NCBI RefSeq assembly: GCF_036370855.1
Contig: NC_088102.1
Span: forward strand, 37,423,835 to 37,487,834
DNA length: 64,000 nt
From: Dromaius novaehollandiae
Lineage: Eukaryota > Chordata > Aves > Casuariiformes > Dromaiidae
Reading direction: 5' to 3'
How positions within the stretch are numbered: position 1 is the first letter of the stretch; every line of letters begins with the position of its first letter. Shown one piece after another: positions 63,001 through 64,000 of this stretch. The notes below the pieces were generated by a model. That model was not told where the DNA came from and made no database searches. It saw only the letters and a program-made list of their open reading frames with translations. A program made the translations under genes and the position numbers.

Positions 63001-64000
63001 ACGTCAAATAGCACTCCAAATGTCAAAAGCATTTTTACTCCTACCAAGCTCTTAAATGTGGTATTTTCAAGGAAATATTAGTAAAGGCAATACACACTTA
63101 AAGAAAATGCTTGTCCCTTTGACCCAGTTCCTTGAATCTTTGGGCATAAATGATTAATAGATGAATAGAATTCACTCTGTGTCCGATACAGAGGTGCCAT
63201 GAACATCCCTCCTAAAAAAAAATAAAGAGCATGCTCATCATATAGACATCCTGTATGTGGGTGTGGTGCATTCCTATTGCAAACACAGAAACGTGCACCT
63301 GTCAACCCTCTTTATCTCATGGGCAGCTTTTGACTTTGCTTCACGGTTTCCAGACGTTAAGGGTCCTGATCCTATCACATCTTGAAGGATGAAAATATGG
63401 CTGTAAATGGCGATATTATAGCAAAAGAAGAATATTGGCATATGTGCACATAAAACCCCATTCTTTCTTTAATGACTAATATAAGCATTAGCAATAAGTT
63501 GTCGGGATCTCACTTATTTACTGCAAACAAAAATACTTGCACACCGGGCGCAGTTGCTGACTCATTGCTGAAAGCTGTTTTGGCTGCCAGGTGGCTGGAG
63601 GCATATTGTGCTACCATAAAATACGCTTCAGTTTAGAAAGGCTGGAAAGTCACAGCCCCCAAGGCAGCTGAGGTCACAGGAGGTGTCCCTGGTTGGGGAA
63701 AGAAATACGGGCAAATACAAATCTTTCCAGTTGTGGTGTCTAATGACAAAAGAGTAGTGCACACATAAAATAAGTGGGAAAACAAGGAAACAGTAACAGA
63801 GAGGAATTGAAAAAGCAGTTAGGTGGCAAGATTCCTCACAGCCATACAGAAAGGAGGACAAGGATCCTGCTCAAGGACCTTGACCCTTCTGGCTCACAAG
63901 CCACAGGGCTCTGTTACGCAGAACTGAATTTGTGGTAGCAGGAGAAGCTGTCACAAGTAGTGTTTCCTTTCCTAAACCCTCAGTTAGGCTTTGTGAAACA
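63001..64000. other. Non-coding DNA, nothing firm recognised
   Basis: No exon recognised. A TGCTGACTCA block at 63555-63564 fits an AP-1/MAF-type site. A 77-codon minus frame at 63628-63861 has no recognisable domain. Confidence 0.4.

Overview
This is a stretch of vertebrate nuclear DNA, most likely avian. The signs are long non-coding AT-rich sequence, very few interspersed repeats in 64 kb, decayed CR1-type LINE pieces rather than L1/Alu, old MIR-like SINE remnants, short CpG-rich islands, and frequent long C or G homopolymer runs (C17 at 12554, C18 at 19535, C15 at 44787). A crocodilian or turtle is possible but would normally show more and younger CR1 copies. There is no operon structure, and I find no tRNA, rRNA, CRISPR array or bacterial gene. 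I found no open reading frame that I recognise as a protein-coding exon; the longest (246 codons at 34132-34872) lies in a CpG-rich patch and looks like a composition effect.

Layout. Positions 1-52,060 look like intergenic or intronic DNA. It carries fossil transposons: a CR1-like LINE at about 7660-8415 with readable reverse-transcriptase motifs, a CR1-like 3' end at 48120-48355, MIR-like pieces at 18005, 26375 and weaker sites, and several short old sauropsid-type repeats. It also holds three CpG-rich spots (about 19950-20600, 33120-33260 and 34320-34860) and several stretches that look like constrained non-coding sequence (about 6040-6420, 25060-25560, 32640-32890, 35450-35660 and 49230-49450).

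Positions of about 52,065-63,000 look different: CpG-poor, with A- and T-runs. They start, on the minus strand, with a well-formed polyadenylation site (AATAAA at 52086-52091 read in reverse, with T/GT-rich sequence just past it). I infer that this is the end of a long 3' UTR of a minus-strand gene whose coding part lies to the right of the window; the gene cannot be named. Inside this region is the most striking object of the window, a two-phase 9-bp minisatellite at 53981-54221. It has 11 units of A6G3 followed abruptly by 15 units of G5ACAA, with strong G-quadruplex potential, and ends in a 14-bp perfect palindrome.

No previously undescribed gene system is evident. The items worth testing are the minisatellite, the CpG islands as possible promoters, the putative long 3' UTR, and the candidate conserved non-coding elements. 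All repeat-family calls are from memory of consensus features and were not checked against a library.
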